Shown: piece by piece, positions 1 to 9,238 of the stretch
How the letters are laid out: each line of letters begins with the position of its first letter
Numbering within the stretch: position 1 is the first letter of the stretch
Assembly (NCBI GenBank): GCA_946408025.1
Contig: CAMJQJ010000013.1
Location: forward strand, 1 to 33,700
Reading direction: 5' to 3'
Length of the DNA stretch: 33,700 nucleotides
Origin: an uncultured Faecalitalea sp.
GTDB lineage: Bacteria; Bacillota_I; Bacilli_A; Erysipelotrichales; Erysipelotrichaceae
Made by a program: the position numbers and the translations under genes
The notes under the pieces: generated by a model
Databases searched by the model: none
What the model saw: only the letters and a program-made list of their open reading frames with translations
Told to the model about the DNA's origin: nothing

Positions 1-1148
1 CTATTGAATCAATCGTAAATGAGCTTGCTGATGAGTTAAATATGGATCCAGCTGAACTCCGTTTGAAAAATGTTGTACATGAAGGAGAGACACTTCCTCA
101 ATATTACAATGAATATCTAAACAGCTGTACTCTTGATCAATGTATTGAAAAGGCAATGGAAATGATCGACTGGAAAAATAAACCTCTAGTCAGAGACATG
201 GGTGATTTTACACGTGGTCTAGGAATTGCATGTTCTATGCAGGGATCAAGTATTTCAAATGTCGATCTAGCCAGTGTAGAAGTTAAGCTGCAGGATGATG
301 GTTTCTATACTCTATCCATAGGTGCCACGGATATGGGTACTGGTTGTGATACGATTCTGGCACAGATCATGGCTGAATGTATGGATTGTGATATCGATCA
401 AATCATTACCAATGGTGTGGATACAGATACTTCACCATATGATTCTGGTTCATATGCTTCCAGTACGACCTATTTAACAGGTACAGCGGTTGTAATAGCC
501 TGCGAAGAATTAAAAGGAAAGATCGTTCAAATGGCGGCAGAACTTATGCAGGTAGAAGCAGATCATATTACTTTTGATGGATCGAAGATTATCTCTGTTC
601 AAGATGGTAAAGAGATGGAGCTCAAAGATTTTGCGCACACTTGTTTTGCCGGTGGAAAGGGACGCAACTTGATTGCGACAGGTTCGCATGTTTCTAAAAC
701 TTCACCACCTCCATTCATGGTTGGAATTGCAGAAGTGGATGTAGATAAAGAAACAGGAGCTATTAAGGTACATGATTATGTCAGCGTAGTGGATTGTGGA
801 ACGATCATAAACTCCAACTTAGTAAGAGTTCAAGCAGAGGGTGGCATTGCTCAGGGGATTGGAATGGCACTTTTTGAAGATATCAAGTATTCAGATAAAG
901 GAAAGATGATCAACAATTCTTTCTTCCAATATAAGATTCCTACACGTTTGGATGTAGGAACGATTCGTGTAGATTTTATCCCAAGTTATGAGGATAATGG
1001 TCCGTTTGGTGCGAAATCCATTGGGGAAGTTGTCATCAATACACCTTCTCCAGCCATTGCCTCTGCTGTAAGACATGCTACAGGTTTTCAGGTGAGAACA
1101 CTTCCAATTACACCTGAAAAAGTTTTATTCAAAAAAGATGAAGATTGA
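1..1148 (+). CDS. Xanthine dehydrogenase-type molybdenum hydroxylase, molybdopterin-binding subunit (3' part)
   Basis: The gene is cut by the window edge. The reading frame is open from base 3, so the ATG at 42 is internal. The roughly 380 visible residues are the C-terminal half of the large molybdopterin-binding subunit of the xanthine dehydrogenase/aldehyde oxidase family, which hydroxylates purines or aldehydes in the cytoplasm. Typical segments are GSYASSTTYLTG, the PPPFMVGIAEVDVD strand and, near the C-terminus, GAKSIGEV. In this family the Glu of the GAKxxGE motif is the catalytic base. The exact substrate cannot be told from this part. The next gene, a cofactor nucleotidyltransferase, overlaps the 3' end by 11 bases, which suggests a molybdenum-enzyme operon. 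Selenium-dependent relatives exist in gut Firmicutes, but nothing visible here decides that point. Confidence 0.88.
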   Translation, partial: IESIVNELADELNMDPAELRLKNVVHEGETLPQYYNEYLNSCTLDQCIEKAMEMIDWKNKPLVRDMGDFTRGLGIACSMQGSSISNVDLASVEVKLQDDGFYTLSIGATDMGTGCDTILAQIMAECMDCDIDQIITNGVDTDTSPYDSGSYASSTTYLTGTAVVIACEELKGKIVQMAAELMQVEADHITFDGSKIISVQDGKEMELKDFAHTCFAGGKGRNLIATGSHVSKTSPPPFMVGIAEVDVDKETGAIKVHDYVSVVDCGTIINSNLVRVQAEGGIAQGIGMALFEDIKYSDKGKMINNSFFQYKIPTRLDVGTIRVDFIPSYEDNGPFGAKSIGEVVINTPSPAIASAVRHATGFQVRTLPITPEKVLFKKDED

Positions 1149-1689
1149 TCTTTGTATATTGGCTGCAGGGAATGCCAGGCGGTTTTGCGGAAATAAACTT
1201 CTTTATGAGTTTAAAGGGAAACCATTGATCCGACATCTTTTAGATAAGATAGATCCAACATTATTTTTACACGTTTTTGTGGTGACACAGTATGATCAAA
1301 TTGTAGATATCGCAAGAGAATATGGCTTTGAGATCATCATGAATGATGCGCCTGATCTTGGGATTGGGCACTCAATTAAGTTAGCTAGTATGCAATGTCT
1401 AAGTGATGCGATCATGTTTGTGGTATCAGATCAGCCTTTTTTAAAAAAAGAAACGATTCAAAAAATGGTTGAGCTTGCCAATCATGAAGATATCATTGCT
1501 TTAGAATATGACCATATTTTCTATAATCCGATGATCTTTCCAGATAAATATCTAAAGGATCTAAAACAATTACAAAATCACAGAGGTGCAAAACAACTGA
1601 TCAAAGGAAAATCAATTGTTTCTGTACCTTGTGATGCTTGCGAAATAGTAGATATTGATACACGGAAAGATTTAAATACATTGATGTGA
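1138..1689 (+). CDS. MocA/MobA-like molybdenum cofactor nucleotidyltransferase
   Basis: The 183-residue protein belongs to the NTP-transferase family of MobA, MocA and YgfJ, which attach CMP or GMP to molybdopterin for use by molybdenum hydroxylases. The N-terminal signature LAAGNARRFCGNKLL (residues 8-22) is the nucleotide-binding loop, with the NKLL lysine in place. SDQPF (about residues 100-104) is the metal-binding DxP segment. A Cys sits in the loop where RFG is usual. The ATG overlaps the end of the hydroxylase gene and has no good Shine-Dalgarno site of its own, so translational coupling is likely. Cytidylyl transfer (MocA) is favoured by the hydroxylase neighbour, since that family uses the MCD cofactor. 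This is an inference from context. Confidence 0.8.
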   Translation: MKIDLCILAAGNARRFCGNKLLYEFKGKPLIRHLLDKIDPTLFLHVFVVTQYDQIVDIAREYGFEIIMNDAPDLGIGHSIKLASMQCLSDAIMFVVSDQPFLKKETIQKMVELANHEDIIALEYDHIFYNPMIFPDKYLKDLKQLQNHRGAKQLIKGKSIVSVPCDACEIVDIDTRKDLNTLM

Positions 1690-1705
1690 AGGCAGGAGGT
1701 ATGTA

Positions 1706-2497
1706 ATGCATAAAAAATATTTCTTTTTTGATATTGATGGAACATTGACAAATCGTGAAACCAAAGAAGTTGTTCCTTCTGCTAGAGCAGCTCTGAAAAA
1801 ATTAAAAGAAGCAGGTCATTTTGTTGCCATTGCCACAGGAAGGGCACATTATAAGGCAGTTGGTTTTATGCACGATGTCGAGTTAAGCGATATGGTGTGC
1901 GCCGGTGGTGGTGCTCTAGTTATTGATGATCAACTCATCCACAATATTCCTCTTGATCTAGACAAGGCAAAGGCTGTGATCAAACAGGCAGAGGAACTTG
2001 GTTATGGTGTATTGTTGATGCTTGATGATTCTATTGATGTATATTCCAAGAATGATCTGTTTAGAGAACAGTGCGGTCCACGTAAAGAGCCGACCAATTA
2101 TATCATTGATCCGTCTTTGGATTATGATGTCTTACAGGCAATCTATAAAATATATATTTCGATTCCAAAAGAAAAAGAAGATGAACTAACATTAAAAGAT
2201 ACATTAGGTCACCTTCGCTTTGTCGAAGAGTATTTGATGTTTCAATATGATGAAAAGAAGCAGGGGATCCTCGACATGATGAAGATCTTAAAAGGTAATC
2301 TAGAAGATGTTGTCGTATTTGGAGATGACTACAACGACATGGTCATGTTTGATCCACGATGGACAAGCATAGCCATGGGAAATGCCTGTGAAAAACTAAA
2401 AGAAAAGGCATCCTATGTAACGGATGCCAATGTAGAGGACGGAATTTATAAAGCCTGTCAGAAATTTGGCTGGTTTAAAGATGTGCAAGACGAATGA
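1706..2497 (+). CDS. Cof-type HAD-superfamily hydrolase (sugar-phosphate phosphatase-like)
   Basis: The 263-residue protein is a haloacid dehalogenase-type phosphatase with the C2B cap of the Cof family. Motif I is FFFDIDGTLT (residues 6-15) with the nucleophile and acid Asp pair. Motif II is AIATGR (about 43-48) and motif IV is VFGDDYNDMVMF (about 212-223). These enzymes act on small phosphorylated metabolites such as sugar phosphates or flavin nucleotides. The substrate cannot be predicted. A strong Shine-Dalgarno GGAGGT at 1695-1700 supports the ATG at 1706. The gene lies 16 bases after the cofactor transferase and may share its transcript. A terminator overlaps its last codons. Confidence 0.88.
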   Translation: MHKKYFFFDIDGTLTNRETKEVVPSARAALKKLKEAGHFVAIATGRAHYKAVGFMHDVELSDMVCAGGGALVIDDQLIHNIPLDLDKAKAVIKQAEELGYGVLLMLDDSIDVYSKNDLFREQCGPRKEPTNYIIDPSLDYDVLQAIYKIYISIPKEKEDELTLKDTLGHLRFVEEYLMFQYDEKKQGILDMMKILKGNLEDVVVFGDDYNDMVMFDPRWTSIAMGNACEKLKEKASYVTDANVEDGIYKACQKFGWFKDVQDE

Positions 2498-2513
2498 CTT
2501 GTACATCTTTTTT
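2478..2513 (+). terminator. Intrinsic terminator overlapping the HAD gene stop codon
   Basis: A 12-bp stem pairs 2478-2489 with 2498-2509 (one G-U pair, loop of 8) and is followed by T residues to 2513. The stop codon of the HAD gene lies at the end of the loop. The convergent XRE gene ends at 2512, so the hairpin separates the two transcription units. Confidence 0.8.
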
Positions 2514-2724
2514 AATATGGCTCTTTTTTATCGGTCCTGTTGAGTAGATAATCAACGCTTGTATTATAGTATTCAGCAAGTTTTACTAATTGTTCAAGGG
2601 GAATCGCTCTATCATCGTTTTCATACCTTGAATAGGTTCTTTGAGTAACATTTAGATACTTAGCGATATCGGCTTGAGTCAAATCGTTGTCTTCTCTAAG
2701 GTCTCTTATCCTTTTCAATTTCAT
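2512..2724 (-). CDS. Small XRE-family (Cro/CI) helix-turn-helix regulator
   Basis: This is a DNA-binding protein of about 70 residues consisting of one HTH_3 domain. LTQADIAKYLNVTQRTYSRYE contains the two helices of the turn and the usual C-terminal part of the domain follows (LVKLAEYYNTSVDYLLNRTD). There is no effector or membrane domain. The frame is open upstream to 2742, but the ATG at 2724 is preferred because AAGGGG stands six bases before it and the protein then begins MKLKRIRDL, as is usual for this family. A TATAAT on the minus strand just upstream would give a short leader. A palindrome at 2802-2815 may be its operator. Its targets are unknown. Confidence 0.85.
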   Translation of the reverse strand: MKLKRIRDLREDNDLTQADIAKYLNVTQRTYSRYENDDRAIPLEQLVKLAEYYNTSVDYLLNRTDKKEPY

Positions 2725-2801
2725 AAACATCCCCTTATTCATTATATATGGTTGGGGGTGAATTTTTGAAAATTAGGTCAAATTGGACTGAAAACCGTAC
2801 G

Positions 2802-2815
2802 ATTCGACATCGAAT
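2802..2815. promoter_or_regulatory. 14-bp inverted repeat, possible operator
   Basis: ATTCGA-CA-TCGAAT is a perfect inverted repeat with a 2-base centre, in the gap between the 3' end of the TrmH gene and the 5' end of the XRE gene. It has no T-run on either strand, so it does not look like a terminator. Autoregulation by the XRE protein is a guess from position. Confidence 0.4.
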
Positions 2816-2825
2816 GATAGAGGTT

Positions 2826-3563
2826 TCACAAAGCGTGCTTAAGTGTATACAGGCATATAGAGCAGGCAGTGGCAACGTTTAAAGATTCAAAAGTATCCAT
2901 TTCAATTTTTATGCTCAAATCGCAGATATTCAAGATGTCTTTTCGAATTCCTTTGCCTTCATTTCCTAAAACCAGACCATAAGGCAGCTTAGGTTTTACG
3001 TCCTGTAAATTTTTGTATGGTTCATGAAGGCTTGTGGCATAAATAGTCGTATCTTCAATCTGTAAAAAACGGATAGTATCGTATAAATCTGTGTTCATAG
3101 TTCCAATATGAAATATAGCACCTTGACTTGATTGTAGAGTTTTAGGGTTATAGATGTCTGCACAATCTTTTGATAGATATACATAGTCCACTCCAAAAGC
3201 ATAAGCACTTCTTAAGATCGTTCCAACATTGCCGGGATCTTGAATGCCATCCAATAATAAAACAACATCAAATTTCTCGGGTTGAATATCTGGTTTTGTA
3301 CAGACTCCGATTATTTTGGCATTAGAATTTTGTGACGAAAGCTTGTTGATGACCTGCTGAGAACAAATGATAGGCTCAAGATCGGTGAAATTGTCTTCAC
3401 CTTCCACTAGATAGATTTCTTTTAGGCAGTTTGCAACCATGGCCTCCTGGATTAAATGATGACCTTCTACAAGGAATAACCCGCTCTTATCTCTTTCTTT
3501 TTTTTGTAGCAATTTAGCGCGTTCTTTGATTTGTTTGTTCTGTGTTGATTCAATATATTTCAT
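2826..3563 (-). CDS. TrmH/SpoU-family RNA 2'-O-methyltransferase
   Basis: The 245-residue protein is a SPOUT-fold methyltransferase that would 2'-O-methylate rRNA or tRNA with S-adenosylmethionine. The N-terminal substrate-binding domain has the usual LFLVEGHHLI segment (residues 29-38). The SpoU motifs follow in order: LDGIQDPGNVGTILRSA (motif 1, with the conserved Asn and Arg), LVLGNEGKGI (motif 2) and SLNVATACSICLY (motif 3, with the conserved N-V-A). The length fits the YsgA/RlmB-like group. The exact target is not predictable. The start codon lacks a Shine-Dalgarno site and lies only six bases from a TACAAT box, which suggests a leaderless message. The gene is divergent from glyS. Confidence 0.88.
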   Translation of the reverse strand: MKYIESTQNKQIKERAKLLQKKERDKSGLFLVEGHHLIQEAMVANCLKEIYLVEGEDNFTDLEPIICSQQVINKLSSQNSNAKIIGVCTKPDIQPEKFDVVLLLDGIQDPGNVGTILRSAYAFGVDYVYLSKDCADIYNPKTLQSSQGAIFHIGTMNTDLYDTIRFLQIEDTTIYATSLHEPYKNLQDVKPKLPYGLVLGNEGKGIRKDILNICDLSIKIEMDTFESLNVATACSICLYTLKHAL

Positions 3564-3578
3564 GAAACCATTGTACCA
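3564..3578 (-). promoter_or_regulatory. Candidate extended -10 promoter giving a leaderless TrmH message
   Basis: On the minus strand TGG-TACAAT (3578 to 3570) is followed by six bases and then the ATG of the methyltransferase gene. Transcription would start at or next to the start codon. No convincing -35 hexamer is visible. Confidence 0.45.
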
Positions 3579-3644
3579 TGAATTGCCACAGATTTGTATT
3601 GGGCTTTTTTATGGTTATGCACTTAAAAAAAATCAAAATTAGTG

Positions 3645-3650
3645 TATAAT
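3645..3650 (+). promoter_or_regulatory. -10 box of the glyS-dnaG-rpoD promoter
   Basis: A perfect TATAAT lies 55 bases before the glyS start codon. TTAAAA at 3623-3628 is a weak -35 candidate at 16-base spacing. The leader that follows is too short for a T-box, although aminoacyl-tRNA synthetase genes in Bacillota often have one. Confidence 0.55.
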
Positions 3651-3704
3651 ATTATCGTGTACCCTTTTATCTAAAATTGAGGGATATGTAAAGGAGAAAA
3701 AACA

Positions 3705-5084
3705 GTGAACGAAAAAACATTTAATGATGTTGTTGCTCATATGAAGAGCACAGGATTTGTCTATCAGGGTTCTGAGATCTATGGTGGTCTTGCGAACACT
3801 TGGGATTTTGGCCCTTTGGGAATCGAACTGAAGAATAATATAAAAAATGCCTGGTGGAAACGATTCATCCAGGAAGATCCAAACAATGTTGGACTTCAAA
3901 GTGCTATCTTAATGAATCCAAATGTTTGGGTTGCCAGCGGACACGTTGGTGGATTTAGTGATCCATTGATGGATTGTAAAGAGTGTAAATCACGTTTTAG
4001 AGCAGATCAGTTAATTGAAGAGGCAACGAATCATGAAGTGAACTGTTCAAAAATGACAAATGAAGAGATGGAAGATTACATTGCCAACCATGATATCGTA
4101 TGTCCAAAATGTGGGGCAAAGAATTTTACTGGCATTCGCCAATTTAACTTGATGTTTAAAACATTCCAGGGTGTTTTGGAAGATGCCAAGAGCACGATTT
4201 ATCTACGTCCTGAAACAGCACAGGGTATCTTTGTAAACTTTAAAAATGTACAGAGAACGATGCGTAAGAAACTTCCATTTGGTATTGGTCAGATTGGTAA
4301 GAGTTTCCGTAATGAAATTACACCAGGAAACTTTATTTTCCGTACTCGTGAATTCGAACAGATGGAACTTGAATTTTTCTGTAAACCAGGAACTGATCTA
4401 GAATGGTTTGAGTATTACTGCAATGCGTGTGTGCAATTCTTAAAAGATCTAGGTTTGAGCGAAGAAAACATTCGTTTGCGTGCCCATGATCCTGAAGAGT
4501 TGGCACATTATTCAAATGGTACAAGTGATATTGAATATAATTTCTCAGAACCAATTGGCTGGGGTGAGTTATGGGGGATTGCCGATCGTACAGATTTTGA
4601 CTTAAAAGCTCATCAGACTACCAGCAAACAGTCATTAGAATATTTTGATCAGGAAACAAATTCTAAATATATTCCATATGTCATTGAACCTAGTGTTGGT
4701 GTTGAACGTTTGATTTTGGCAGTTATGTGTGAAGCTTATGAGATGCAGCAACTTGAAAATGATGAACGTTTGGTTCTTCATCTACATCCTTATTTGGCGC
4801 CTTATAAAGTAGCTGTACTTCCATTGTCTAAAAAATTAAACGATCAGGCTTCCAAGGTCTTCAGTGATCTTGCATCTGAATTTACATGTACTTATGACGA
4901 TGCTCAAAGTATCGGAAAACGTTATCGTCGTCAGGATTCTATCGGAACACCATTCTGTGTTACGGTTGATTTTGAAACTGAGAAAGACAATTGTGTAACA
5001 GTGCGCAATCGCGATACGATGGAACAGGAACGTGTAGCCTTAAGTGAGTTAAAAGATTATATTGAAAAAAGAATCAAATTTTAA
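3705..5084 (+). CDS. glyS: Glycyl-tRNA synthetase, dimeric (single-chain) type
   Basis: The 459-residue class II synthetase charges tRNA-Gly. It is the one-chain type also found in eukaryotes, archaea and some Firmicutes, not the two-subunit GlyQ/GlyS type. Visible marks are [13 protein letters not shown] near residue 28, two CxxC pairs (CKECK and CPKCG), [11 protein letters not shown] (about 167-177), [17 protein letters not shown] (class II motif 2) and EPSVGVERL (about 326-334, motif 3). The C-terminal anticodon-binding domain begins near [11 protein letters not shown]. The start is GTG with AAGGAG eight bases upstream. The gene heads a conserved block with dnaG and rpoD, and dnaG begins 14 bases downstream. 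Confidence 0.95.
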   Translation: MNEKTFNDVVAHMKSTGFVYQGSEIYGGLANTWDFGPLGIELKNNIKNAWWKRFIQEDPNNVGLQSAILMNPNVWVASGHVGGFSDPLMDCKECKSRFRADQLIEEATNHEVNCSKMTNEEMEDYIANHDIVCPKCGAKNFTGIRQFNLMFKTFQGVLEDAKSTIYLRPETAQGIFVNFKNVQRTMRKKLPFGIGQIGKSFRNEITPGNFIFRTREFEQMELEFFCKPGTDLEWFEYYCNACVQFLKDLGLSEENIRLRAHDPEELAHYSNGTSDIEYNFSEPIGWGELWGIADRTDFDLKAHQTTSKQSLEYFDQETNSKYIPYVIEPSVGVERLILAVMCEAYEMQQLENDERLVLHLHPYLAPYKVAVLPLSKKLNDQASKVFSDLASEFTCTYDDAQSIGKRYRRQDSIGTPFCVTVDFETEKDNCVTVRNRDTMEQERVALSELKDYIEKRIKF

Positions 5085-5098
5085 GCAGGTGGTATGAT

Positions 5099-6865
5099 TT
5101 GAGCTGGATAAAAGAAGAGGATATGCGAGCGATACGCCAACAGGCGGATATCGTTGATATCATGTCTAATTATCTAACATTGGAAAAAAAAGGAAAGAAT
5201 TACAGAGCAATTTGTCCGTTTCATGATGATCACGATCCAAGTTTATCCATTTCTACAGATAAACAGATCTTTAAGTGTTTCGTATGTGGAACAGGAGGAA
5301 ATGTATTTACTTTTGTACAAAAGATAGAAGAAATTTCCTTTCCAGAAGCTGTTGCCAAGGTAGCGCAGATGATAGGGTATCCATTGGAAATCAATACGAA
5401 TGGATTTGAACCAAAACCGAATGTAAATCAGCCTTATTATGATATTATGAATGATTATATCGCTTATACCCAATATGAGTTGAACGCTACTACCGGTATG
5501 GCATGTCTTGAATATTGTCATAGACGAAATATTAACGAAGATATCATTAAACGATTCCAAGTTGGGTATGCTCCAGCACAGGAAAAATCTTACCATTATT
5601 TAAAAGCTAAAAAATACAGTGATGAAGTTTTGTTGGATATAGGTTTGATTCGTGAAGGAAATGATGGATACACTTCAACTTTCTTTGATCGTTTGATGAT
5701 ACCGATCCATGATGAAAATGGAAATCCAGTTGGATTTACGGCACGTATCATTACAAACAAAGAAGGGGCTCCTAAATATATCAATACTTCGCAAACAAAG
5801 ATTTATGAAAAATCAAATCTTGTGTTTAACTATCATCGAGCTAAAGATTTTGCTCGTAAAAAACATCGCTGTATCTTGGTTGAAGGAGCCATGGATGTCA
5901 TTGCCTTAGAAAAAGCCGATATTCATGAAGGTGTTGCCTGTCTGGGAACTGCCTGTACGACAAATCAGATCAATTTATTAAAACGATTACAAGTAGGTGT
6001 CGTGGTTTGTTATGATGGAGATAGAGCGGGCATGGATGCCACGTATAAATTCTCCAAGATGGCTTGTGAACACGGACTTCACTTTGTTATTGTAAACAAT
6101 CGTACAAAGAAAGACCCAGATGAAATATTTGAAGAACAAGGAAAAGATGGTCTGGAAGCATTGATTTCCAAGACTGTTTCATATGTAGAATTTTTGTTTG
6201 GTTATCTGTTGACGAAATACAATCTGGATAACTATGAAGATAAGAAAAAGTATGCGGAAGAGATATATGATGCAATCAAGAAAACTTGTGATGAAGTAGA
6301 AAGTGCAACATATCTTTTACGTATAAAGACGCAGACAGGATTTGATTTTAGTGCTTTAACGCATGATCAAAAACCACTGGAGCGAAAACAAACAAGTGCC
6401 TCTAGATCATATACGTATTTAGAAGCGCCTTTGCAGGGAAGATTGAAAGCAGAACAATCATGCCTTGCCATGATGTTATTATCAAAAGAAGCAGCAATGC
6501 GATTTAAAGATGAGATAGGTTTCTTCAAAGATGATTTATGCTCAAAATTATCGCTTTACTGTTACGATATGTATCGAAGTAAAGATCGTCTGGATATAGA
6601 TGGTCTGATAGCTTCGATCGATGAAGAAGAAGTTAGAAACTTTTTTATCAGTTTGATTGGAAATAGCTCTCTACCCGGAACATATGATGAAGAATACTTC
6701 CAAGATTGCCTGATCAAGATCAAGGAATGTACGCTTAAAGAGCAGATTGACTTAATCAATCAAAAAATAGAGAGAATGCCTTCAGCCATGGAAAAGTTGA
6801 AATTAGCTTCCAAGAAAAATGAACTTATCGTGCAAAAAAATGCACTTAGAAGAAAGGATGGTTGA
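5099..6865 (+). CDS. dnaG: DNA primase
   Basis: The 588-residue primase makes RNA primers for the replication fork. The N-terminal CHC2 zinc-binding domain carries [10 protein letters not shown] and [13 protein letters not shown] (residues 39-70). The catalytic TOPRIM domain has [13 protein letters not shown] (about 260-272) with the conserved Glu, and [11 protein letters not shown] (about 307-317) with the metal-binding DGD. The C-terminal part is the helicase-interaction region. The start is TTG at 5099, supported by AGGTGG at 5087-5092. An ATG at 5094 in another frame stops at once. The protein ends four bases before the chosen rpoD start, as expected for the classic macromolecular synthesis operon. 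Confidence 0.96.
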   Translation: MSWIKEEDMRAIRQQADIVDIMSNYLTLEKKGKNYRAICPFHDDHDPSLSISTDKQIFKCFVCGTGGNVFTFVQKIEEISFPEAVAKVAQMIGYPLEINTNGFEPKPNVNQPYYDIMNDYIAYTQYELNATTGMACLEYCHRRNINEDIIKRFQVGYAPAQEKSYHYLKAKKYSDEVLLDIGLIREGNDGYTSTFFDRLMIPIHDENGNPVGFTARIITNKEGAPKYINTSQTKIYEKSNLVFNYHRAKDFARKKHRCILVEGAMDVIALEKADIHEGVACLGTACTTNQINLLKRLQVGVVVCYDGDRAGMDATYKFSKMACEHGLHFVIVNNRTKKDPDEIFEEQGKDGLEALISKTVSYVEFLFGYLLTKYNLDNYEDKKKYAEEIYDAIKKTCDEVESATYLLRIKTQTGFDFSALTHDQKPLERKQTSASRSYTYLEAPLQGRLKAEQSCLAMMLLSKEAAMRFKDEIGFFKDDLCSKLSLYCYDMYRSKDRLDIDGLIASIDEEEVRNFFISLIGNSSLPGTYDEEYFQDCLIKIKECTLKEQIDLINQKIERMPSAMEKLKLASKKNELIVQKNALRRKDG

Positions 6866-6869
6866 TGTT

Positions 6870-8132
6870 ATGACAAATTCCTTAACTGATGCTTTAAAAA
6901 ACAAAAAGTTCGCCACTTTAGAAGACGCCAAAGAATATATTCTTGCGTGTCGTGATGCTGATGTTGAAGTGTCACAAAATCAGTTTATAGAATCTATTTC
7001 CCAGTTAAATTTGTCAGATGATGACATGGATAAGTTGTTTGACTGGTGTGATGAAAATGAGATCTCTTTCATGGATCAACACGAGTTTGATATGGAAGAA
7101 GAAGTCATTGATGATGTGGACGAAGATCTAGATTCTAGAATTGATGATGCAGTTGATGAAAATTCCATAGAAGATGAAATTTCACAATTAGAGCAGACAT
7201 TTGCCAACGCATCACATACTAAGATCAATGATCCGGTAAAGATGTATTTAAAGGAAATTGGGCAAATTTCTTTGTTGGATCCCAAAGAAGAGCCAATCAT
7301 TGCCAAGAGAATTCAAGATGGAGAAGCCGCAAAGAAAAAACTGGAAGAACCAGATCTTGATATAGAAGAAAGAAAGAAACTTGCCAGCGTTCTTGCTGAC
7401 GGGGAAGAGGCAAAACAAGTATTGATCTCGAGTAACTTACGACTTGTTGTTTCAATTGCCAAAAAATATGTTGGACGCGGTATGTTATTTCTTGATTTGA
7501 TTCAGGAAGGAAACTGTGGTTTGATCAAAGCGGTTGAAAAATTTGATTATACGAAAGGGTTTAAATTCTCTACATATGCGACTTGGTGGATTCGTCAGTC
7601 TATCACGCGTGCAATTGCCGATCAGGCAAGAACGATTCGTATTCCAGTGCATATGGTAGAAACAATTAATAAGCTTACAAGAATCCAGCGTCAATTGGTG
7701 CAGGATCTAGGAAGAGATCCATTACCGGAAGAAATTGCGGAAAAAATGGAGAATATCACAGCAGATAAGGTGCGCGAGATCCAGAAGATAGCTCTAGACC
7801 CAGTCAGTCTTGAAACACCGATTGGAGAAGAAGATGATTCTCATCTTGGTGATTTCATCGAAGATAAGGAAACTTTATCTCCCGACGATTATACCAATAA
7901 CCAGCTTCTAAAAGACGAGATCAATAACGTGCTACAAGGTCTTACAGAACGTGAAGAAAAAGTATTGCGTCTACGTTTTGGCTTGATGGATGGAAGAACA
8001 CGTACGCTTGAAGAAGTCGGTAAAGAGTTCAATGTTACACGCGAACGAATTCGTCAGATTGAAGCAAAAGCACTGCGTAAATTAAAACACCCAAATCGTT
8101 CTAAACGATTAAAAGATTTTGTTAAATCATGA
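6870..8132 (+). CDS. rpoD: Primary (housekeeping) RNA polymerase sigma factor
   Basis: This 420-residue group 1 sigma factor (SigA) recognises most promoters in the cell. A region 1.1-like N-terminus (about residues 1-60) is followed by a very acidic linker. Region 1.2 begins at [11 protein letters not shown]. Region 2 contains [17 protein letters not shown], which melts and reads the -10 box. Region 3 follows, and region 4 ends with the helix-turn-helix [20 protein letters not shown] that contacts the -35 box. The frame is open to an ATG at 6819 inside dnaG, but the ATG at 6870 has AAGGA about 11 bases upstream and gives the normal length. The stop overlaps the trmK start (ATGA). Confidence 0.96.
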   Translation: MTNSLTDALKNKKFATLEDAKEYILACRDADVEVSQNQFIESISQLNLSDDDMDKLFDWCDENEISFMDQHEFDMEEEVIDDVDEDLDSRIDDAVDENSIEDEISQLEQTFANASHTKINDPVKMYLKEIGQISLLDPKEEPIIAKRIQDGEAAKKKLEEPDLDIEERKKLASVLADGEEAKQVLISSNLRLVVSIAKKYVGRGMLFLDLIQEGNCGLIKAVEKFDYTKGFKFSTYATWWIRQSITRAIADQARTIRIPVHMVETINKLTRIQRQLVQDLGRDPLPEEIAEKMENITADKVREIQKIALDPVSLETPIGEEDDSHLGDFIEDKETLSPDDYTNNQLLKDEINNVLQGLTEREEKVLRLRFGLMDGRTRTLEEVGKEFNVTRERIRQIEAKALRKLKHPNRSKRLKDFVKS

Positions 8133-8782
8133 TATCTGTATCAAAGAGATTACAGGCAATCGTTGATTGGATCGATGGAAATATTCTAGCTGATATTGGA
8201 TGTGACCATGCTTATGTGGCCATTGAAGCTATTCGCCAAAAGAAGGTCATAAAGGCTTATGCATGCGATATTGCTCAAGGTCCATTAAACAATGCAAAAA
8301 AAACGATTGAAGAACTTGGCTTGCAGGATAAGATTGAATGTATCTTGATGGATGGAATTACCGGTCTTTCTTCAGAAGTTGATTTTGTAGTTATAGCAGG
8401 TATGGGTAGTAAGACCATTGAAACGATTCTTGATAATGGGGATTGCACAAATCGAACTTTTCTTTTGATGCCGCATAAAGATGAAGATTCCGTGCGAAAA
8501 TATTGCACGGGTCATCATCTTCGCATAGAAAAAGAGCGGATGATTCACGATGGAAATCATTATTATCCGCTCATGAAAGTTTCTCATGATCCAAAATTTA
8601 TTCAAAGCTTGAATCAGGCAGAAATATTTTATGGTAAAAATATGCAGAAAGATCAAGTGTTCTATGATTTTATGGAAAAAGAACATAAGAAATGGTCTAT
8701 GATCTATCAACAAATGCCGGAAGATAAAAGCAATCTAACACTTCAAAGATTAAAAGCCATCCAATCTTTATCTAAAAATTAA
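8129..8782 (+). CDS. trmK: tRNA (adenine(22)-N(1))-methyltransferase TrmK
   Basis: The 217-residue Rossmann-fold methyltransferase is predicted to make m1A at position 22 of tRNA. Marks of the family are [14 protein letters not shown] (SAM-binding motif I, about residues 19-32), [11 protein letters not shown] (about 84-94) and [13 protein letters not shown]. Its place after rpoD matches the conserved sigA-trmK neighbourhood of Bacillota. The ATG overlaps the rpoD stop by four bases, so the two are probably translationally coupled. The last codons overlap the convergent acylphosphatase gene by four bases, and no separate terminator is evident. Confidence 0.9.
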   Translation: MISVSKRLQAIVDWIDGNILADIGCDHAYVAIEAIRQKKVIKAYACDIAQGPLNNAKKTIEELGLQDKIECILMDGITGLSSEVDFVVIAGMGSKTIETILDNGDCTNRTFLLMPHKDEDSVRKYCTGHHLRIEKERMIHDGNHYYPLMKVSHDPKFIQSLNQAEIFYGKNMQKDQVFYDFMEKEHKKWSMIYQQMPEDKSNLTLQRLKAIQSLSKN

Positions 8783-9108
8783 TAGCCCATCATCTCGAAA
8801 CCAGTCTCCTGTTTTAAGGGAATCTGGTGGACCGTGATGTTTTCAATATGGATCCTTGGTATCTGCTTCATAGATGCAACCAGGTGATCCATTTTTTCTT
8901 GCATACCCTGCAGTTCGCATTCAACACTTCCATCATAATTGTTTTTTACCCATCCGCTCAAGCCTAGATCAACAGCACGTTTCCATACTTCCACACGAAA
9001 ACCAACCCCTTGAACGATACCGGTAAAGCGATAGTGTCTTCGTATAATGCCGTTATTTGTCATTAGGATAGGTTGAGGTTCTTTTTTCTTCTTTCTAAAA
9101 AAGTTCAT
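8779..9108 (-). CDS. Acylphosphatase
   Basis: This protein of about 109 residues hydrolyses acyl phosphates in the cytoplasm. The catalytic Arg lies in GIVQGVGFR and the catalytic Asn in GWVKNNYDGSVE, both typical of the AcyP family. A basic N-terminal tail (FRKKKK) of about 25 residues precedes the domain and is longer than in most bacterial acylphosphatases. The frame is open to 9129, but the ATG at 9108 is preferred because AAGGAG lies seven bases upstream. It is convergent with trmK. Confidence 0.92.
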   Translation of the reverse strand: MNFFRKKKKEPQPILMTNNGIIRRHYRFTGIVQGVGFRVEVWKRAVDLGLSGWVKNNYDGSVECELQGMQEKMDHLVASMKQIPRIHIENITVHQIPLKQETGFEMMGY

Positions 9109-9198
9109 GATATTGCTCCTTATCTGCATATTAATTCATTTTTCTTTTCTATTCAATAGATTCTGAGCATATTGCAAGCTATTCTTTAAAGACTAAGG

Positions 9199-9204
9199 TA
9201 TAAT
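9199..9204 (+). promoter_or_regulatory. -10 box of the coiled-coil gene
   Basis: A perfect TATAAT lies 35 bases before the ATG at 9239. No good -35 hexamer stands at 16-18 bases; TTGCAA at 9172-9177 is 21 bases away. The expected transcription start falls at the edge of the palindrome at 9213-9226. Confidence 0.55.
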
Positions 9205-9212
9205 TAGAATAT

Positions 9213-9226
9213 AGAACAAATGTTCT
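9213..9226. promoter_or_regulatory. LexA/DinR-like operator palindrome
   Basis: AGAACAAATGTTCT contains GAAC-N4-GTTC, the core of the Bacillota SOS box (consensus CGAAC-N4-GTTCG). It sits between the TATAAT at 9199-9204 and the Shine-Dalgarno AAAGGAG at 9227-9233, where a bound repressor would block transcription. The outer bases are A and T, not C and G. Confidence 0.5.
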
Positions 9227-9238
9227 AAAGGAGAAAAA

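Noticed and set aside
3651..3704. T-box leader before glyS
   Set aside because: The distance from the -10 box to the start codon is too short and no T-box sequence or terminator is seen.
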